36,826 nucleotides of DNA from JAXHTH01 sp034211115 (GTDB taxonomy: Bacteria > Planctomycetota > Phycisphaerae > Phycisphaerales > SM1A02). Positions 14,708 through 22,328 of this stretch are shown here, one piece after another (the stretch's first letter is position 1; every line of letters begins with the position of its first letter). The stretch covers positions 1 through 36,826 of the forward strand of contig JAXHTH010000075.1 in assembly GCA_034211115.1 (NCBI GenBank). The letters run 5' to 3'. Below the pieces are notes generated by a model, which worked only from the letters and a program-made list of their open reading frames with translations, was not told where the DNA came from and made no database searches. A program made the position numbers and the translations under genes.

Positions 14708-16198
14708 ATGCCCACCCTCCTCAACAAGCTCGCCGCCTACCGATCCTTCAAGGTCATCGTGGTCGGCGACTTCATGCTTGATCGGCACCTGTACGGCGCG
14801 GCGGAAAGGCTCAGCCCCGATGCGCCGGTGCCGGTCCTGCATCATTCGCACAACGAGGATCGGCCGGGGGGGGCGGCGAACGTCGCCCTCGCCCTCCGCG
14901 CCCTGCTGGGTGAGGTCGTCTGCTTCGGGGTCCTTGGGACGGATGACGCGGGGCGGGCGATCAGCGAGACACTCGCCGCCGAGGCATGCGACGTCGATGG
15001 CCTGATCGAGGATCCCTCCCGGCCGACCACCATCAAGCAGAGCATCATCGGCCTCGCCCAGCATCGTCATCCGCAGAAGATGTTCCGCGTCGATGTCGAA
15101 TCGCGCGAGGCGATCGACGAATCGGTCTGCGAGGCGCTGCTGTCGCGCATCGAGGCGAAACTGGCCGATGCGGACGTCGTCTGCCTCGAGGATTACGACA
15201 AGGGCGTCTGCTCGGAGCAGATGTGCCGGAGGCTGATCGAGCTGTGCCGTGCGCGTGGGAAGCCGATCATCGTCGACCCCGCGGCGATCGACGACTTCGG
15301 CCGGTACCGCGGCGCCACGGCGATCACCCCCAACCGCTCCGAGGCGGAACGGGCGACGGGGCTCGATTCGCCCATCGACGCCTCGCAGATTCACAACGCG
15401 GGCCTCGCCGCCAGGCTCGGCCTCGAACTCGATCTGGACGCGGTGATTCTCACCCTCGACAAGCACGGGGCGCTGCTCGAGGAGCGGGGGGGCGATCCGG
15501 TGCTCGTGCCCACGGTCGCGCGGAGCGTGTACGACGTGACCGGGGCGGGTGACATCATCCTCGCGGCCCTCGCGGCCGGCCGGGCCAATGGGCTCACCTG
15601 GCACGAGGCGGTCCGCTTCGCCAACGCCGCCGCGGGGCTGGAGGTCGAGGTCTTCGGCGCCCGGCCAATCCCCTTTGCCGCCGTGCAGCGGGAGATCCTC
15701 CGCCAGGCCCGGCCGCTGGACGGGAAGGCCCGCACGCTCGACGAGCTGCTCATCGAGGTCGCCGTCCATCGACAGGCAGGGCAGACGATCGTGTTCACCA
15801 ACGGCTGCTTCGACGTCATTCACGCCGGGCACGTGGCGTATCTGCGCGAAGCGCGGAAGCTGGGCGATGTGCTCATCGTCGCCGTGAACTCCGATGAACA
15901 GGTCCGGGCCCAGAAGGGCGAAGGCCGACCGATCTACGAACTCTCCGACCGGCTCGACATCCTCTCCGAACTCCAGTGCGTCGATTACGTGATCGCCTTC
16001 CAGGAGGCGACGGCCCATGACCTGCTCCGCGCGCTCCGCCCGGACATCTACGTCAAGGGCGGCGACTACCGGCCGGAAGAGGTCAACGAGTACGATGTCG
16101 TGCAGGAACTGGGTCTTGATCTGCGGATCCTCGCCCATCGCCCCGGGCTGGGCAGCACGGAGGTGATTCAGCGGCTCGCCGGCGCCGGCGAGCCCTAG
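14708..16198 (+). CDS. hldE: Bifunctional heptose 7-phosphate kinase / heptose 1-phosphate adenylyltransferase HldE
   Basis: A 496-residue two-domain enzyme of ADP-heptose synthesis. Residues 1-330 form a PfkB/ribokinase-fold kinase with VVGDFMLDRHLYG near the start, GGAANVALALRAL, DYDKGVCS, and the anion-hole VTGAGDIILAALA with its catalytic Asp. Residues from about 345 form the nucleotidyltransferase domain with FTNGCFDVIHAGHVAYL and VNSDEQVRAQKGEGRP, ending with YVKGGDYRPEEV. The ATG at 14708 begins where the family begins, and open frame upstream overlaps lpxK. It supplies ADP-heptose for the GT9 enzyme at the head of the operon. Confidence 0.95.
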   Translation: MPTLLNKLAAYRSFKVIVVGDFMLDRHLYGAAERLSPDAPVPVLHHSHNEDRPGGAANVALALRALLGEVVCFGVLGTDDAGRAISETLAAEACDVDGLIEDPSRPTTIKQSIIGLAQHRHPQKMFRVDVESREAIDESVCEALLSRIEAKLADADVVCLEDYDKGVCSEQMCRRLIELCRARGKPIIVDPAAIDDFGRYRGATAITPNRSEAERATGLDSPIDASQIHNAGLAARLGLELDLDAVILTLDKHGALLEERGGDPVLVPTVARSVYDVTGAGDIILAALAAGRANGLTWHEAVRFANAAAGLEVEVFGARPIPFAAVQREILRQARPLDGKARTLDELLIEVAVHRQAGQTIVFTNGCFDVIHAGHVAYLREARKLGDVLIVAVNSDEQVRAQKGEGRPIYELSDRLDILSELQCVDYVIAFQEATAHDLLRALRPDIYVKGGDYRPEEVNEYDVVQELGLDLRILAHRPGLGSTEVIQRLAGAGEP

Positions 16199-16255
16199 CC
16201 GTCTTCTCGATCGAAACAGGGCGGACCGCGCCGCCCGTCACCGGGACACCGGGGC

Positions 16256-16987
16256 ATGATTCACGTCGCGATCATGATGAAGCAGTATCTCGATCTCGTG
16301 CTGGAGGGCACGAAGACGGTCGAGTGCCGACTCACCCGCCAGGCCCGCGAGCCGTTCGAGGCTATCGAGCCGGGCGAGCGGATCTACTTCAAGCAGTCCT
16401 CCGGGCCGTATCGCGCCACCGCCCTCGCCGAGCACGTGATGTTCGAGTCGGGCCTCACGCCGCGCCGCATCCGGCAGATCAAGCGCGACTACAACGACCT
16501 CCTCTGCGGCGAGGAGGCGTTCTGGCAGTGGAAACGAGACAGCCTCTTCTGCACGCTCATCTGGCTGACCGACGTGGAGCCGACCGACAGCGGGCCCGAG
16601 ATCCCGCCCCTCCAGGGCCGGGCGTGGCTGGCCCTGGAGGAGGAGCCGGCCTGGCGTTCTTACGAAGGGCCCGGCGCTTCCTTCTCCATCACCATCACCG
16701 AGGGCAACCTCCGACACGGCAGCCTCTACGTCACGCACGTCCTCGACCGCTTCCCTGACTGGGCGATCGGCGGGCGCACCAGGCGCGACGCGGCCCGGCC
16801 CCTTCAACTCATTCTGCACGAGGGGCCGACGGTCGAAACGGACATCGTCGGCCCGCGCAAGGGGCTGCGCACGCGCATCTGGCGGACCTGGTTCAGGCGT
16901 CACGGCGCCCGCGCCGGCGATTGCGTGATGTTCACGCCGGTGGATGAGGGGACCTACTTCGTCGGCCTGGCGCGCGGTGCAGACTGA
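16256..16987 (+). CDS. ASCH/PUA-like protein with a B3-like C-terminal domain
   Basis: A 243-residue protein not assigned to a characterised family. Residues 1-65 look like an ASCH (PUA-like) domain: MKQYLDLVLEGTKTVECRLTR is the usual opening, followed by GERIYFKQSSGPYRATA. ASCH proteins bind RNA or nucleotides, and some are nucleases or deacetylases. Residues about 180-240 (GPRKGLRTRIWRTWFRRHGARAGDCVMFTPVDEG) resemble the small beta-barrel B3/EcoRII-N DNA-binding fold. The combination suggests a nucleic-acid-binding protein, which is inference. It lies 57 bases after hldE, with an alternative ATG at 16274. Confidence 0.72.
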   Translation: MIHVAIMMKQYLDLVLEGTKTVECRLTRQAREPFEAIEPGERIYFKQSSGPYRATALAEHVMFESGLTPRRIRQIKRDYNDLLCGEEAFWQWKRDSLFCTLIWLTDVEPTDSGPEIPPLQGRAWLALEEEPAWRSYEGPGASFSITITEGNLRHGSLYVTHVLDRFPDWAIGGRTRRDAARPLQLILHEGPTVETDIVGPRKGLRTRIWRTWFRRHGARAGDCVMFTPVDEGTYFVGLARGAD

Positions 16988-17090
16988 ACGGCAACCTCAC
17001 GGGCTGAGCTGGGCTGACGAGAGATGGTGCGGAGGCGGGACCGGAACCCTCACCGCAACCGTCCCGCCGCTTCGCCTTAGAATCCGGATC

Positions 17091-18323
17091 ATGATCATTC
17101 GCCCCTATGACGCCGAGCGGGACCTGGAGTCGTTGCGCCGCCTGTGGCAGGAGATCGGCTGGACCGATGAGAGCGGGACGGAGGGGATGGAGCGGGCCCT
17201 CGAGGCCGGCCGCACCTGGGTGGCCCAGCTCGACGGCGCCGCGGAGAGCTTCGCCCTCGCCGTGCCCGGCGATCTGCGCTACCTCCGCCGGGATCTGTCG
17301 ATGTCGTGCATCACCGGCGTCGCGACGAGCCGCGTGGGAAAACGACAGGGGCTGGCCAGGCGCGTCACCGCCCGCGCGATCGCGGAGACCGCGGCGGACG
17401 GCGCGGAGGTTGCCACCCTCGGCGTGTTCGATCAAGGGTTCTACGACCGTCTTGGCTTCGGCACCGGCGCCCACGATCGCCGCTGCCGCTTCGACCCCGC
17501 TTCGCTGAAGGTCGACCCGCCGCAGCGTCCGCCCCTGCGCCTGACGAAGGACGACTGGGAAGCGGTCCACGCCAATCGCCTTCGGCGCCGGCGCGTGCAC
17601 GGCTCCTGCAACCTTCACGCGGCGAAGATGACCCGGGCCGACATGCACTGGTGCAAGAACGGATTCGGCCTTGGATTCCGCGATGCGCCCGACGGCAAGT
17701 TGAGCCATCACGTCTGGCTGGCCGTCCCGGACGATGTGGAATACGGCCCGTATAACATCTGGTGGATGGCGTGGCGGACGCGCGAGCAGTTGCTGGAGCT
17801 GCTGGGGGTGCTCAAGAACCTGGGCGACCAGGTGCTCGTGATCCGCATGGGCGATCCGCCGGGGATGCAGTTGCAGTCGCTGCTCGATCGGCCGTTCCGT
17901 CACGAGATGACGACGAAGGACGCGAAGCACGCGCTGGGGACGCTGAGCTGGGCGGCGTGGCAGGCGCGGATCTGCGATCTGCCCGCCTGCCTGGAGAAGA
18001 CGAACCTGCCGGGTCCGCAGGTGCGCTTCAACCTGACGCTGACCGATCCCGTCACGCGGTTTCTCGATGACGATGCGGCGTGGCGCGGCGTCGCCGGTGA
18101 TTACATCGTCACCCTCGGCCCGGAGTCCGGCGCGGAGCGCGGGACCGATGCCGCGCTGCGGACGATGACGGCGTCCGTCGCCGCCTTCACCCGGCTCTGG
18201 CTGGGGGTGGGGCCCGCGACGGGGCTGGCTCTCACCGATGACCTCGCCGCGCCGGCCGAACTGCTGGAGGAGCTCGATACCGTGCTTCGCCTGCCCTCGC
18301 CGCAGCCGGACTGGGATTTCTGA
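17091..18323 (+). CDS. Eis-like GNAT N-acetyltransferase
   Basis: A 410-residue acetyltransferase of the Eis type: an N-terminal GNAT domain, a second GNAT-like domain and a C-terminal sterol-carrier-like domain. MIIRPYDAERDLESLRRLW opens the first domain. MSCITGVATSRVGKRQGLARRV is the acetyl-CoA pyrophosphate loop, and LGVFDQGFYDRLGFGTG is the characteristic Eis block. The tail VRFNLTLTDPVTRFL plus LTRLWLG-like sequence fits the SCP2-type module. The terminal Phe of these proteins serves as a catalytic carboxylate, and this one ends in DF. Members acetylate amines, including aminoglycosides in Mycobacterium, but the substrate here is unknown. ATG at 17091 is chosen, as upstream open frame overlaps the previous gene. 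Confidence 0.86.
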   Translation: MIIRPYDAERDLESLRRLWQEIGWTDESGTEGMERALEAGRTWVAQLDGAAESFALAVPGDLRYLRRDLSMSCITGVATSRVGKRQGLARRVTARAIAETAADGAEVATLGVFDQGFYDRLGFGTGAHDRRCRFDPASLKVDPPQRPPLRLTKDDWEAVHANRLRRRRVHGSCNLHAAKMTRADMHWCKNGFGLGFRDAPDGKLSHHVWLAVPDDVEYGPYNIWWMAWRTREQLLELLGVLKNLGDQVLVIRMGDPPGMQLQSLLDRPFRHEMTTKDAKHALGTLSWAAWQARICDLPACLEKTNLPGPQVRFNLTLTDPVTRFLDDDAAWRGVAGDYIVTLGPESGAERGTDAALRTMTASVAAFTRLWLGVGPATGLALTDDLAAPAELLEELDTVLRLPSPQPDWDF

Positions 18324-18386
18324 ATCGACGGCGAACGCGGCGCGCATGCGCGGCGCAAAAAGTCACGAAAAAAGTCCGCTTTTAGC

Positions 18387-18415
18387 TTGCAACGCGAAAG
18401 GCGGATGATCATAGT
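18387..18415 (+). promoter_or_regulatory. Sigma70-type promoter of the leader transcript
   Basis: TTGCAA at 18387-18392 and CATAGT at 18410-18415 are separated by exactly 17 bases (four matches of six in each hexamer). They lie in a conspicuously A/T-rich stretch for this genome. Transcription would begin near 18422, upstream of a Shine-Dalgarno site and a 17-codon reading frame. Confidence 0.6.
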
Positions 18416-18468
18416 ACGAAGACTTTTCAGCCCAACGCTTCATTCACTCACCGAAGGAGCCGCGCTTG

Positions 18469-18522
18469 ATGATCCGTGTCGACCTTTATAACTGGAGCCC
18501 CCCTCCCTCCGGACGTGCGTGA
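18469..18522 (+). CDS. Putative 17-residue leader peptide
   Basis: A short reading frame encodes MIRVDLYNWSPPPSGRA. AAGGAG lies 9 bases before the ATG. A promoter lies just upstream, and a strong intrinsic terminator begins 31 bases after the stop. This is the architecture of an attenuator or of a tiny stand-alone gene. The Pro-Pro-Pro run following a Trp is a plausible ribosome pausing site. The next gene, a double-GNAT acetyltransferase, starts 196 bases downstream past the terminator. I do not recognise the peptide. TTG at 18466 is an alternative start. Confidence 0.55.
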   Translation: MIRVDLYNWSPPPSGRA

Positions 18523-18553
18523 AGCGTAACGGCATCCTGGAAGTTGCCTGCCG

Positions 18554-18590
18554 ACGGCCGTCCGACCCCGGACGGCCGTTTTCTTGTTTC
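18554..18590 (+). terminator. Intrinsic terminator / attenuator hairpin
   Basis: Arms 18554-18564 and 18569-18579 are perfectly complementary over 11 bp with an accc tetraloop. They are followed by ttttcttgttt, the best U-rich terminator tail in the window. The hexamer cggacg of the right arm also occurs at 18510-18515, inside the last codons of the leader peptide, where it could pair with cgtccg (18559-18564) of the left arm. This is the kind of competition expected in an attenuator. Confidence 0.8.
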
Positions 18591-18718
18591 ACCACCGAGC
18601 GGCCGCCGGGGCGGAGACCGGCAAGCGGATTCTCAACGGAGCAACCGTCTCCCGGCGCGATCGCTGCGCATGCAACGGATCTTTCCCACATCGGTTCTCA
18701 GCACAGAGAGGCAGGACC

Positions 18719-19765
18719 ATGCGAAGTACAATGCAGGACATGACCGACAGGAAGTCACCCGGCTGGCTGCCGGCCGGCTTCACCGCCCGGCCGGCGACGA
18801 TGGACGATCTCGCCGCCGCCGTCGAGCTGCACGAGCGCAACGAACAGGCCGTGCTCGGCCATACGACCGGCTTCGCGCAGCGGTTCGAGATGTTCTGGAC
18901 CTCGCCGGACTGCACGGTCGGCGAGGATGTGCTCGTCATCGAGTCGCCCGAGGGGAAGGTTGTGGGCTGCGTGAAGGTGATGGCCCAGCCGCCCTTCGTG
19001 CAGGCGCGGATGATCGGCGATGTGCATCCGGAGTATCAGGGGCGCGGGATCGGCTCCTGCCTCGTTCAGTGGGGCGAGGAGCATGCCCGAGAGGTCACCC
19101 GACGCGCGCCGGACGACGCCCGGTTGACGTTGCAGAGCTGGGCTCCGGCCGCCGATGAGCGCACCGCGGCGCTGCTCAGCGAGCACGGGATGACGGTCCA
19201 GCGGCACTTCGTGTTCATGCGCATCGAGTTCGACGGCCCGCCCGAGGCGCCGGCGTGGCCCGAGGGCGTCGAGGTTCGTCCCGTCACGTTCGCCGAGCAC
19301 GGTCGAGCGATCAGCAGCGCCGACGAGGAGATCTTCCGCGATCACTGGGGCTGGGCCCCCAGGACCGACGAGGAGGCCTTCGAGCGCTTCCGGCACTGGG
19401 TCGAGCACGACCCGGAAGCCGATGAGAGTCTCTGGTTCGTCGCCTTTGACGGCGCGGAGATCGCGGGCGTCTCCATCTGCTGGCCGCAGGCCGAGCAGGA
19501 CCCCTCGACGGGCTACATCGGCATCCTCGGCGTGCGACGTCGGTGGCGCGGCAAGGGGCTGGGCCTGGCCCTCCTCCGCCACTCGTTCGTCGAGTTTCAC
19601 AGGCGCGGCAAGCGGGCCGTCGCCCTGCACGCCGACGCGGAGAACATCACCGGCGCCCTGCGCCTCTACACGAAGGCCGGCATGCACATCGCCCGGCAGT
19701 ACCGGCACTTCGAGAAGGAACTGCGCCCGGGGCGGGAGCTGGCCACCCTGACCCTGGAGGATTGA
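18719..19765 (+). CDS. Tandem-domain GNAT acetyltransferase
   Basis: A 348-residue protein with two GNAT domains, the layout seen in mycothiol synthase-like acetyltransferases. The first (about residues 20-160) has ARMIGDVHPEYQGRGIGSCLVQWGEEHA, an acetyl-CoA loop of the R/Q-x-x-G-x-G type. The second (about 180-335) has YIGILGVRRRWRGKGLGLALLRHSF and the late block NITGALRLYTKAGMHIARQYRHFEKEL. ATG 18719 is chosen because GAGAGG sits 7 bases before it; ATGs at 18731 and 18740 are alternatives. It is preceded by the leader peptide and terminator described above and followed by a strong terminator. The substrate is unknown. Confidence 0.85.
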   Translation: MRSTMQDMTDRKSPGWLPAGFTARPATMDDLAAAVELHERNEQAVLGHTTGFAQRFEMFWTSPDCTVGEDVLVIESPEGKVVGCVKVMAQPPFVQARMIGDVHPEYQGRGIGSCLVQWGEEHAREVTRRAPDDARLTLQSWAPAADERTAALLSEHGMTVQRHFVFMRIEFDGPPEAPAWPEGVEVRPVTFAEHGRAISSADEEIFRDHWGWAPRTDEEAFERFRHWVEHDPEADESLWFVAFDGAEIAGVSICWPQAEQDPSTGYIGILGVRRRWRGKGLGLALLRHSFVEFHRRGKRAVALHADAENITGALRLYTKAGMHIARQYRHFEKELRPGRELATLTLED

Positions 19766-19800
19766 CCAGTTCGGATACTCAGTCAACGGACCGCGGGTAG

Positions 19801-19832
19801 AACGCCCGCGCCCTTCGCGGCGCGGGCGTTTT
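19801..19832 (+). terminator. Intrinsic terminator after the tandem GNAT gene
   Basis: Arms 19801-19812 (aacgcccgcgcc) and 19819-19830 are perfectly complementary over 12 bp with a six-base loop, and the right arm runs into tttt. It lies 35 bases after the GNAT stop and separates it from the convergent aminopeptidase gene. Confidence 0.75.
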
Positions 19833-19850
19833 CGATTCGGCGCATCCTCC

Positions 19851-19878
19851 CCTTCGTCGCTTCGTCGCTGCGTCGCTG
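19851..19878. repeat. AGCGACGN octamer tandem repeat before the pepP stop
   Basis: Read on the minus strand, three octamers of the type agcgacg(c/a) run directly from the aminopeptidase stop codon. The same octamer is repeated four times at 27518-27549 and appears in part at 14681-14697. Confidence 0.55.
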
Positions 19879-21108
19879 CTACTTCCCCGCCATCATCTTC
19901 TCGACGGCGGCGGCCGTCTTGGGAATGCGCGAGGAGAGGTTCCGCCGGCCGTCCTTCGTCACGAGCACATCATCCTCGATCCGCACGCCGATCGCCTCGT
20001 CGGGGATGTAGATGCCGGGCTCGATGGTGACGACGGCCCCGACCTTGAGCCCGCCCTCGGGGGTGGCGTCGTGCGTCTCCAGCCCCAGGTGGTGGCCGAT
20101 GGAATGGATGAAGTAGTCGCCGTAGCCGGCCTTGGTGATGATCGCGCGGGCGACCTTGTCGAGCTGGGCGAGGGTGACGCCGGGCTTGACGGCCCGAATC
20201 GCCGCCTCCTCCGCCTTCAGCACGAGGTCGTAGATCTCCCGCTGCCGCTTCGTGAACCTGCCGTTGGCGGGGATGGTGCGGGTGATGTCGGCCCCATAGC
20301 CGGCCTGACCGGGCCCGAACACCGCGCCCGAGTCGATGCACATCAGGTCGCCGTCCTCGATGACCCGGTCGTTGGCGCTGTAGTGCAGGACGGTCGAGTT
20401 GACGCCGCTGCCGATGATCGTGTGGAAGCCGGTCGTGCGCGAGCCGTTGGCGCGGTAGGCGTGCTCCAGGTTCTCCTGCACCTCGAACTCGTTCATTCCC
20501 GGGCGCGTCGTTTTCATGACGGTCTCGAAGCCGAGGCGGGTGATGTCGATCGCCTTGCGGATCATCGCCTGCTCGGCGCTGGACTTGACCGAGCGCAGTT
20601 TCGCGATCTCCTCCGAGCAGTCGACCACCTGCGTGCCCGGGATGCGCTGGGCGATCTTGCCGAAGATCTCCAGGTCGGGCGTGACCGGCTGGTTGTACTG
20701 CGCCAGCGGGTGCAGGCACGCCAGCGAGCGGCTGCGCTTGGCCGCCTCGGTGAGGAATCGCGGCAGGTGGCCGGTGCGGAAGATCGTCTTGAAGCCGCAG
20801 CGATCGCGCAGGGCCTTGCTGATCTCCATCCGCAGGCCGTCCCATTTCTCGACCTCCGGATCGAGGGGGCGGAGGAAGAGGATGTCGCGCCGCGCTTCCA
20901 CCGGGTTGGACGGATCGAGCATGAGCACCGCGCCGGGCTCATCGATCACGCCGGTGAGGTACTCGAAGTGCGGGTGCGGCCGCCAGGCCTCGGGCAGATG
21001 CGCATCCTGCTCGCCGGCGAAGACGACGCCGACGGACTTCTTCAGCGCGGTGATCACCTTCTGACGGCGGGCGGCGTATTCCTTGAACGGGATGGTGGGA
21101 TCGGCCAT
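19879..21108 (-). CDS. pepP: Xaa-Pro aminopeptidase (peptidase M24B)
   Basis: A 409-residue PepP-type metallopeptidase that removes N-terminal residues preceding proline. An N-terminal AMP_N domain (FKEYAARRQKVITAL, HFEYLTGVIDEPGAVLML) is followed by the pita-bread M24 domain. The metal ligands can be followed in order: Asp in MCIDSGAVFG, Asp in YGADITRTIP, His in IHSIGHHLGLETHD, Glu in TIEPGIYI and Glu in VRIEDDVLV, so it should be active with two metal ions. The start at 21108 fits family length, and an open extension upstream overlaps the divergent promoter region. It is divergent from the zinc-ribbon gene. Confidence 0.93.
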   Translation of the reverse strand: MADPTIPFKEYAARRQKVITALKKSVGVVFAGEQDAHLPEAWRPHPHFEYLTGVIDEPGAVLMLDPSNPVEARRDILFLRPLDPEVEKWDGLRMEISKALRDRCGFKTIFRTGHLPRFLTEAAKRSRSLACLHPLAQYNQPVTPDLEIFGKIAQRIPGTQVVDCSEEIAKLRSVKSSAEQAMIRKAIDITRLGFETVMKTTRPGMNEFEVQENLEHAYRANGSRTTGFHTIIGSGVNSTVLHYSANDRVIEDGDLMCIDSGAVFGPGQAGYGADITRTIPANGRFTKRQREIYDLVLKAEEAAIRAVKPGVTLAQLDKVARAIITKAGYGDYFIHSIGHHLGLETHDATPEGGLKVGAVVTIEPGIYIPDEAIGVRIEDDVLVTKDGRRNLSSRIPKTAAAVEKMMAGK

Positions 21109-21189
21109 TTGGCAGGCTCCATGAGGTTCGTCAGTGGTGCGATAGAATGAGCATGCTAGCGTCCCGGACGCACTCGTGGGGAGCCGGTC

Positions 21190-21474
21190 ATGATGGCCAA
21201 CCAAGAAAGCCCAAGCGATCGCCGATACTGCCCGCGGTGCGGTTATCTCGTCCCAATCCCCAGTTGGAACGAGCGCACGCGCTGCCCGGAATGCGGGGGC
21301 GAGTTCGCGCTGCACGAACTCAGCGGCCTGCCGCCGCGCGGGCGCATCGGCCGGTTCATCCAGGCCACACTGGAACTGGCGCCGGGGATCATCCGTCTGG
21401 TGCTGGCGGCCGTGCTCGTGGCCGGTCTCGCGCTCCTCCTATGGTGCCTCTTCGTGCCCGTCATCACCGATTGA
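21190..21474 (+). CDS. Small zinc-ribbon membrane protein
   Basis: A 94-residue protein of unknown role. Residues 14-38 contain two CxxC knuckles (YCPRCGY and RCPECGGEF), which should form a zinc ribbon. After a short linker (LPPRGRIGRF) comes one hydrophobic helix at about residues 65-90 ending close to the C-terminus. GGGGAG lies 6 bases before the ATG at 21190. Such short zinc-ribbon plus membrane-anchor proteins are frequent in Planctomycetota and unassigned. Its stop is 7 bases before the REP-flanked RAYT element, so the element may have inserted directly after it. Confidence 0.75.
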   Translation: MMANQESPSDRRYCPRCGYLVPIPSWNERTRCPECGGEFALHELSGLPPRGRIGRFIQATLELAPGIIRLVLAAVLVAGLALLLWCLFVPVITD

Positions 21475-21481
21475 CCGGGGC

Positions 21482-21558
21482 GCGCTCCCCTCCCGGGGGT
21501 CGGGTCGCGGCTAAACAGGCCACCGCGCGATGTTTAGCCGCGAGCCGCAGGCGAGCGC
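21482..21558. repeat. REP-like palindrome, left copy
   Basis: The arm ending gcggctaaac at 21516 and the arm starting gtttagccgc at 21532 are inverted copies extending outward to gcgctc / gagcgc, with a few mismatches and a 15-base spacer. The outward sequence cgagccgcaggcgagcgc is shared with the right copy except for one base. Confidence 0.75.
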
Positions 21559-21559
21559 T

Positions 21560-22186
21560 TCAACCGGCGTAGTCCGTGACAAACCGCCATCGCTGGCGAC
21601 GTTTGCCTTCGCGCAGCGGATTGTCCCGCACGTATCCAATCGCGCGACGAATCCCGGCGTCACTATCGAGGTACACCGCCCATTGTCCGCGCGCCCACAT
21701 GTGCGGCGGCCGGCGACCCGGCCGGGCGCACGCCGCCAGCGGATGGAGATCCTCCTGTATGACGCGACGCGTGGCGCTGCCCTTGAGGTGATTGATGACC
21801 TGCTCGATCAGCCGACGATCGCGCGCGATGACCATGTGCACGTGCTCGGGCAGGATCGAGCATGCCCACACGGACAGGCCGGCCTTCGCAAGATATTGCG
21901 CGAATCCCCGCGCGATGGCACGCGCCTGGATGCCCGTGAAGCTGACCGGCGGATACTTGAGCGCCTGTTTCGCCTCGTTGCGAAGTGCACGATCGTGGGC
22001 TGCACCCGCACGAGATTGTCGTGTGCACGTTTTCGTAGCGCGCCCGAAATGGAGCAGTTCCCAGGCCCCGACGAAGTTCGACCACGAGCCGCGCGGATCG
22101 TTGGGGAGCCAGAAGCCGTAGGCGCAGAAGATGACGTGATACGCCCGGACCATCGGCGGCCCCTCGAGACGGTGTGCCGGCGACAA
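21560..22186 (-). CDS. REP-associated tyrosine transposase (RAYT, IS200-like Y1 fold)
   Basis: A 208-residue HUH-type transposase of the RAYT branch. ILPEHVHMVIARD holds the HUH metal-binding pair (His115 and His117), preceded by the typical SVWACS strand. AIGYVRDNPLREGKRRQRW near residue 185 carries the catalytic Tyr and the RAYT-type C-terminal motif. RAYTs cut and rejoin single-stranded REP palindromes and are generally single-copy, domesticated relatives of IS200/IS605 transposases. ATG at 22186 or the internal ATG at 22153 (MVRAYHVIFCAYGFW, where family similarity begins) could be the start. Motifs look intact, so the enzyme may be active on the flanking palindromes. Confidence 0.87.
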   Translation of the reverse strand: MSPAHRLEGPPMVRAYHVIFCAYGFWLPNDPRGSWSNFVGAWELLHFGRATKTCTRQSRAGAAHDRALRNEAKQALKYPPVSFTGIQARAIARGFAQYLAKAGLSVWACSILPEHVHMVIARDRRLIEQVINHLKGSATRRVIQEDLHPLAACARPGRRPPHMWARGQWAVYLDSDAGIRRAIGYVRDNPLREGKRRQRWRFVTDYAG

Positions 22187-22231
22187 TCATACCGCGAGTT
22201 CGATGCGATCGCATGCGGCCGTTCGAGGGAA

Positions 22232-22300
22232 GCGCTCCCCTGCGGGTCGCGGCTAAACCTTTGTGGGTACGATGTTTAGCCGCGAGCCGGAGGCGAGCGC
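22232..22300. repeat. REP-like palindrome, right copy
   Basis: The arm from gcgctcccct (22232) to gcggctaaac (22258) is inverted relative to gtttagccgcgagc (22274) through gcgagcgc (22300), with a 15-base spacer. It matches the left copy in both arms while the spacer differs (only gat before the second arm is shared), as expected if the arms are under selection. Confidence 0.75.
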
Positions 22301-22328
22301 GGGCGTTCATTACCGCGGCGGCCCGCCC

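Larger units (their letters stand above)
21482..22300. mobile_element. RAYT transposase unit with flanking REP-like palindromes
   Basis: The RAYT gene is bracketed by two REP-like palindromes (21482-21558 and 22232-22300) in the same orientation. The left one ends a single base from the transposase stop codon. This is the established layout of REP-associated tyrosine transposases. No target-site duplication was evident outside the palindromes. Confidence 0.75.

Noticed and set aside
16199..16255. GC-rich inverted repeat after hldE considered as a terminator.
   Set aside because: The stem is short and imperfect and has no T-run, too weak to call in this base composition.
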